Origin: Scatosoma sp045576335 | Lineage (GTDB): Bacteria; Bacillota; Clostridia; Christensenellales; Borkfalkiaceae | DNA: 6,303 nt | Direction: 5' to 3' | NCBI GenBank assembly: GCA_045576335.1 | Contig: JAZNGH010000046.1 | Location: 1 to 6,303, forward strand | Part shown: piece by piece, positions 3,598-6,303 of the stretch | Position numbering within the stretch: position 1 is the first letter of the stretch | Layout: the number at the start of each line of letters is the position of its first letter | The notes under the pieces: generated by a model | Seen by the model: only the letters and a program-made list of their open reading frames with translations | Databases searched by the model: none | Told to the model about the DNA's origin: nothing | Position numbers and translations under genes: made by a program

Positions 3598-6303
3598 ATG
3601 AAGAAGTTTTTCTCAATAATCCTTTCATTGCTGATGATGTGTTCGTTTACGTTGACAGCGTGTAAGAACAACGATACGCCGCACACGTGTTCAAGCAAGT
3701 GTAGCGTATGTCAACTTTGCACGGACGAAGATTGCACGGATTCGGCTTGTAGCAACAAGTGTCAGGGACACGGCGCAGAACATACTTGCGAAAGCGTGTG
3801 CCCGACGTGTGGCAGGTGCACGGATAACTCGTGTACTGAAACGGCGTGCGTGAATAAGTGCCAAGGTCATACACCTGCACCCGGCACGCATACCTGTGAA
3901 AGCGTATGTCCTATTTGTGGAAACTGTATGGACGAAACGTGTACGGAAGACGAATGCGAAGAAAAGTGCGCAGGGCACGAGCAAGCGGAGCTGACGGCGG
4001 CGCAGTTCGTTGCAAACACGTCTAACTATTTGACGGACGCAAACGAAGGGATTTCGGCGGCAGCAGCGGCTCTTGGTAGCAACGTTGAACTTTCTTATGC
4101 GGAGCCTTTCTTCCCGATTTCCCCGATGTCGGCAAGAGCGATCACCCGTTCAAGCGGTGTAAAAATGCTGTCGGCAAGAACGTATAACGCAGGCAATTCC
4201 ATCGTTCTTCTTTCGGATACGAAGGATGAAATGATGATGTGCGGAAAATGCGGAGAAGTGGAAGTTACCGTTGAGCAAAAGTATTGCGACGCTTGCAAAG
4301 AAGCAATGAGTGGACAAACGAATCCTAAGAATTATTCTACGGGTGAAACGTTGGAACAGTACATAATCTTCAATTCGGTGGCAAGAAAAATTCAGCTTAT
4401 CGTTGGAGCAACCGAATACTATACGGAATACGATTTCCCGTTCCCGAACGAATACGAGCTTACTCTTATCGGCACGGTTAAGTTTGAAGGCGAATTGACG
4501 AAGCTCCTTAAAGAGATAGAGGATTACGAATTGAGCGCAAACGCGGATGATTTCTACGTTATCGAAGAACCGCAGTACGCAGACGGCACGTGGAATCCTG
4601 AAATCGGTGGTTTCGATAAAGACTTGGGCGGTCAAACTCTTATCGGTAAAAGGGTGCGCGGATTTAAGTTGGAAGGCAACACGCTTATCACTTCGACTTA
4701 TTACGTTTCTTACGATTATATGAATAATAACGAAGAAAGTATCAGCGAAGAAGTATACGTAGAGTATACGATGGACGGCAACAACTTCTATTATGAAAAG
4801 TATAAAATGGAAGAAGGTCAAAAAGTCGTTGTCGATATGTTCGATATCATTAAAGAAGAAGCAGGCGATTATCTTGGCGACGTGTACTACGTACAAATGA
4901 CGCTGAACGGCGAAATGGAAATCACGGGCAATCCTGCCGTTTACTTTGAAGAAGCGGTGGATATCGCGGACCAATGGCAAAGATACGTAAACGAAAAGAT
5001 GGGTACGGGATATCACGCTGAAGTTCCTACCAAAGTTTACTTAAACGGTAAAATCCACAAGGTGGATAGGGACGTAATGTACGAAATGTATTATTTCCGC
5101 GATTACGACTATGCGGTAGCAGGCTACGAAAGCACCTGCGAACTTCAAACGCAAATCGACGAATATTGGGACGGAAATTATATTTATGAGTATATTCGTG
5201 GAAGCTCCGCACCGTTGCCCGAAAGCTGGGAGAACGGCTTTGATATCAACTTGGGCGCAAACCTTGAAGGTATGATTGAAGATTCGTTATACGGTAAGTA
5301 TGCGGAAACGCTCGTATATAGAGCAAGCGGAAATATTCAAACTCCGCCCGAAGGGGCTAAATATTATCCGTTTGAACTCAAAGAATCCAGCGCAACGTTA
5401 GATATCAACGATTCTTATGAAATCATTGCAAGCTCTGCAGATGAGGCTGTTTGGAGCGTGAGTTCGTCTAACGAAGAAGTTGCAACCGTGAGCGGTTTAA
5501 CCGTTCAAGCGGGCAGCATGGAAGGCGAAGCGATTATTACCGTACAACGTAATAATCTCGTTAGATACTTCCACGTGCTCGTTCGTAATAGACTCGTTTA
5601 TGACGGTCCCGAAGAAATGACGATCCGTTTGGGGACTACGGGACACGCAGTTTTCAATGCGTATAGCAACCAAAACGACGTGTTGGAATTCTGGTCGGAT
5701 AACGAAGAAATCGTTACCATTGACGAGTACGGCGTTATTACCGCTCATAAGAAAGGCGATACGACCGTTTGGGTGAAAACGCAAGACGGCGCAAGATTTG
5801 AAAAAATGTTCGTTCACGTTGTAAATACGGTTGACATAACGTCTCTCTATTTACCGAGTGAGTACGGCGTTGGAGAATCTTATGATGCAACGATGCACCT
5901 TATGGGGCTTGGCGGAATTTCCGTTACCTACGATACGGTTTTGGATGCGAACACCGAGTACTATATGGTTTTCGACGGATTGGATATTGAGGGTTATGTA
6001 TACCCACTCCGCGTTAACGGGCAAAATTATGCAGACCAATCCGACGTAGTGGTTACTGAAGTTTACGACGAATGGACCGACGACGCAGGCTATCATTACG
6101 AATTAATGAAAGATTACCGTAGCGTAACCTTCAAAAATGCAGGCACGTATAAACTTGAATATTTGACCTATACCAACCCGATCGGGTATCAATACGTAAC
6201 GCCTGACTATACGGGTGATTCTGGTGTTCTTGACGCAAAACAGCTTGTGCTTTTGGAAATCAACGTGACGGTTGATACAAACTTGCCGTACCGTTACGAC
6301 AAG
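3598..6303 (+). CDS. Large Cys-rich-repeat lipoprotein with two bacterial Ig-like domains, 3'-truncated
   Basis: 902 codons are open to the window end with no stop. The signal peptide (MKKFFSIILSLLMM...) ends in lipobox LTAC, so Cys22 would be lipidated and the protein displayed outside the cell. Three 30-residue Cys/His repeats follow (29-58, 62-91, 98-127), each with seven Cys and a His at both ends. Next come an Ala-rich, probably helical stretch (131-163) and a CxxC-x11-CxxC cluster (Cys215/218/230/233). Residues about 245-590 are Tyr/Glu-rich, mixed alpha/beta, and not recognised. Two Big_2-like domains follow: about 595-663 (W619, SSN 623-625, VATV 628-631) and 667-743 (W699, SDN 700-702, VTI 706-708, YGVITA 711-716, G720). 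Residues 744-902 are beta-rich and may be a further domain. After the Cys cluster only Cys514 is seen. Big_2 domains are typical of surface and adhesion proteins, which fits a surface role, but no ligand or enzyme activity can be read. It follows the hairpin by 77 bp. Confidence 0.95.
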   Translation, partial: MKKFFSIILSLLMMCSFTLTACKNNDTPHTCSSKCSVCQLCTDEDCTDSACSNKCQGHGAEHTCESVCPTCGRCTDNSCTETACVNKCQGHTPAPGTHTCESVCPICGNCMDETCTEDECEEKCAGHEQAELTAAQFVANTSNYLTDANEGISAAAAALGSNVELSYAEPFFPISPMSARAITRSSGVKMLSARTYNAGNSIVLLSDTKDEMMMCGKCGEVEVTVEQKYCDACKEAMSGQTNPKNYSTGETLEQYIIFNSVARKIQLIVGATEYYTEYDFPFPNEYELTLIGTVKFEGELTKLLKEIEDYELSANADDFYVIEEPQYADGTWNPEIGGFDKDLGGQTLIGKRVRGFKLEGNTLITSTYYVSYDYMNNNEESISEEVYVEYTMDGNNFYYEKYKMEEGQKVVVDMFDIIKEEAGDYLGDVYYVQMTLNGEMEITGNPAVYFEEAVDIADQWQRYVNEKMGTGYHAEVPTKVYLNGKIHKVDRDVMYEMYYFRDYDYAVAGYESTCELQTQIDEYWDGNYIYEYIRGSSAPLPESWENGFDINLGANLEGMIEDSLYGKYAETLVYRASGNIQTPPEGAKYYPFELKESSATLDINDSYEIIASSADEAVWSVSSSNEEVATVSGLTVQAGSMEGEAIITVQRNNLVRYFHVLVRNRLVYDGPEEMTIRLGTTGHAVFNAYSNQNDVLEFWSDNEEIVTIDEYGVITAHKKGDTTVWVKTQDGARFEKMFVHVVNTVDITSLYLPSEYGVGESYDATMHLMGLGGISVTYDTVLDANTEYYMVFDGLDIEGYVYPLRVNGQNYADQSDVVVTEVYDEWTDDAGYHYELMKDYRSVTFKNAGTYKLEYLTYTNPIGYQYVTPDYTGDSGVLDAKQLVLLEINVTVDTNLPYRYDK
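3682..3978 (+). repeat. Three tandem Cys/His-rich repeats
   Basis: Units at 3682-3771, 3781-3870 and 3889-3978 each encode 30 residues fitting H-T-C-x3-C-x2-C-x2-C-x4-C-x4-C-x3-C-x-G-H. Offsets are 99 and 108 bp; the spacers are GAE and TPAPGT. The middle of each unit has a five-residue rhythm (C-T/M-D-x-x, C-T-D/E-x-x). Every Cys and both end His residues are kept in all three units, although codons vary. Metal coordination or disulfide cross-linking would each explain this, and the sequence does not decide between them. Confidence 0.9.
5380..5826 (+). other. Two tandem bacterial Ig-like (Big_2-type) domains in the long lipoprotein
   Basis: The first (5380-5586) has the pattern W-S-x-S-S-S-N-E-E-V-A-T-V followed by G-E-A-I-I-T-V. 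The second (5596-5826) has W-S-D-N-E-E-I-V-T-I, then G-V-I-T-A and G-D-T-T-V-W-V. These are the core signatures of the BIG2 beta-sandwich found in bacterial surface proteins, where it often serves as a spacer or adhesive unit. Family assignment is from motif recall, without a profile search. Confidence 0.75.

Noticed and set aside
3205..3698. Several overlapping - strand frames across the zinc ribbons and the gap
   Set aside because: They are Phe/Leu-rich complements of the Lys/Glu-rich tail and A-rich leader, with no independent start signal.
3682..3978. The 3 x 30-residue repeat array as a CRISPR or non-coding repeat
   Set aside because: The units are in-frame coding repeats, differ at many third positions, and lack identical repeats with unique spacers.
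4150..5016. A 288-codon open frame on the - strand inside the long lipoprotein gene
   Set aside because: It lies wholly antisense to a gene with a strong start, signal peptide and domain structure. Its translation is low-information and His/Phe/Arg-rich, as expected from the complement of this codon usage, and it has no credible ribosome site.

Overview
The window holds four consecutive genes on the + strand, two of them cut by the window edges. The coding sequence has strong Shine-Dalgarno sites (AAAGGAG, GGAGGT), AT-rich gaps, Gram-positive-style lipoprotein signal peptides and no sign of an outer-membrane system. This fits an uncultured Bacillota (Clostridia-like, perhaps gut) organism. 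That placement is inference from style, not from a marker gene. There are no rRNA, tRNA, CRISPR, transposase or phage genes, and no metabolic enzyme I can recognise.

Layout. (1) 3-1589: the 3' part of a large exported-type protein built from diverged tandem copies of a roughly 110-residue module, followed by a beta-rich C-terminal domain. (2) 1628-2674: a complete lipoprotein with a poly-Gly stalk; its C-terminal half, and probably its middle, resemble the same module. (3) 2692-3489: a four-helix membrane protein ending in two nearly identical cytoplasmic zinc ribbons. Then comes a 108-bp gap with a perfect 8-bp hairpin and an A-rich leader. (4) 3598 to the window end: a very long lipoprotein with three Cys/His-rich 30-residue repeats directly after the lipid anchor, a CxxC...CxxC cluster, a long unrecognised region and two bacterial Ig-like (Big_2-type) domains. 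It has no stop inside the window.

Genes 1-3 are separated by 38 and 17 bp and look co-transcribed. Gene 4 may share the transcript by read-through past the hairpin or have its own start. Together they look like a cell-surface lipoprotein locus with one membrane partner that carries cytoplasmic zinc ribbons. No function can be assigned from sequence alone. The most interesting points are the repeated WP/LP-Y-G module shared by two neighbouring genes, and the concentration of Cys-rich repeats, apparently kept by selection, on the outer face of the cell.
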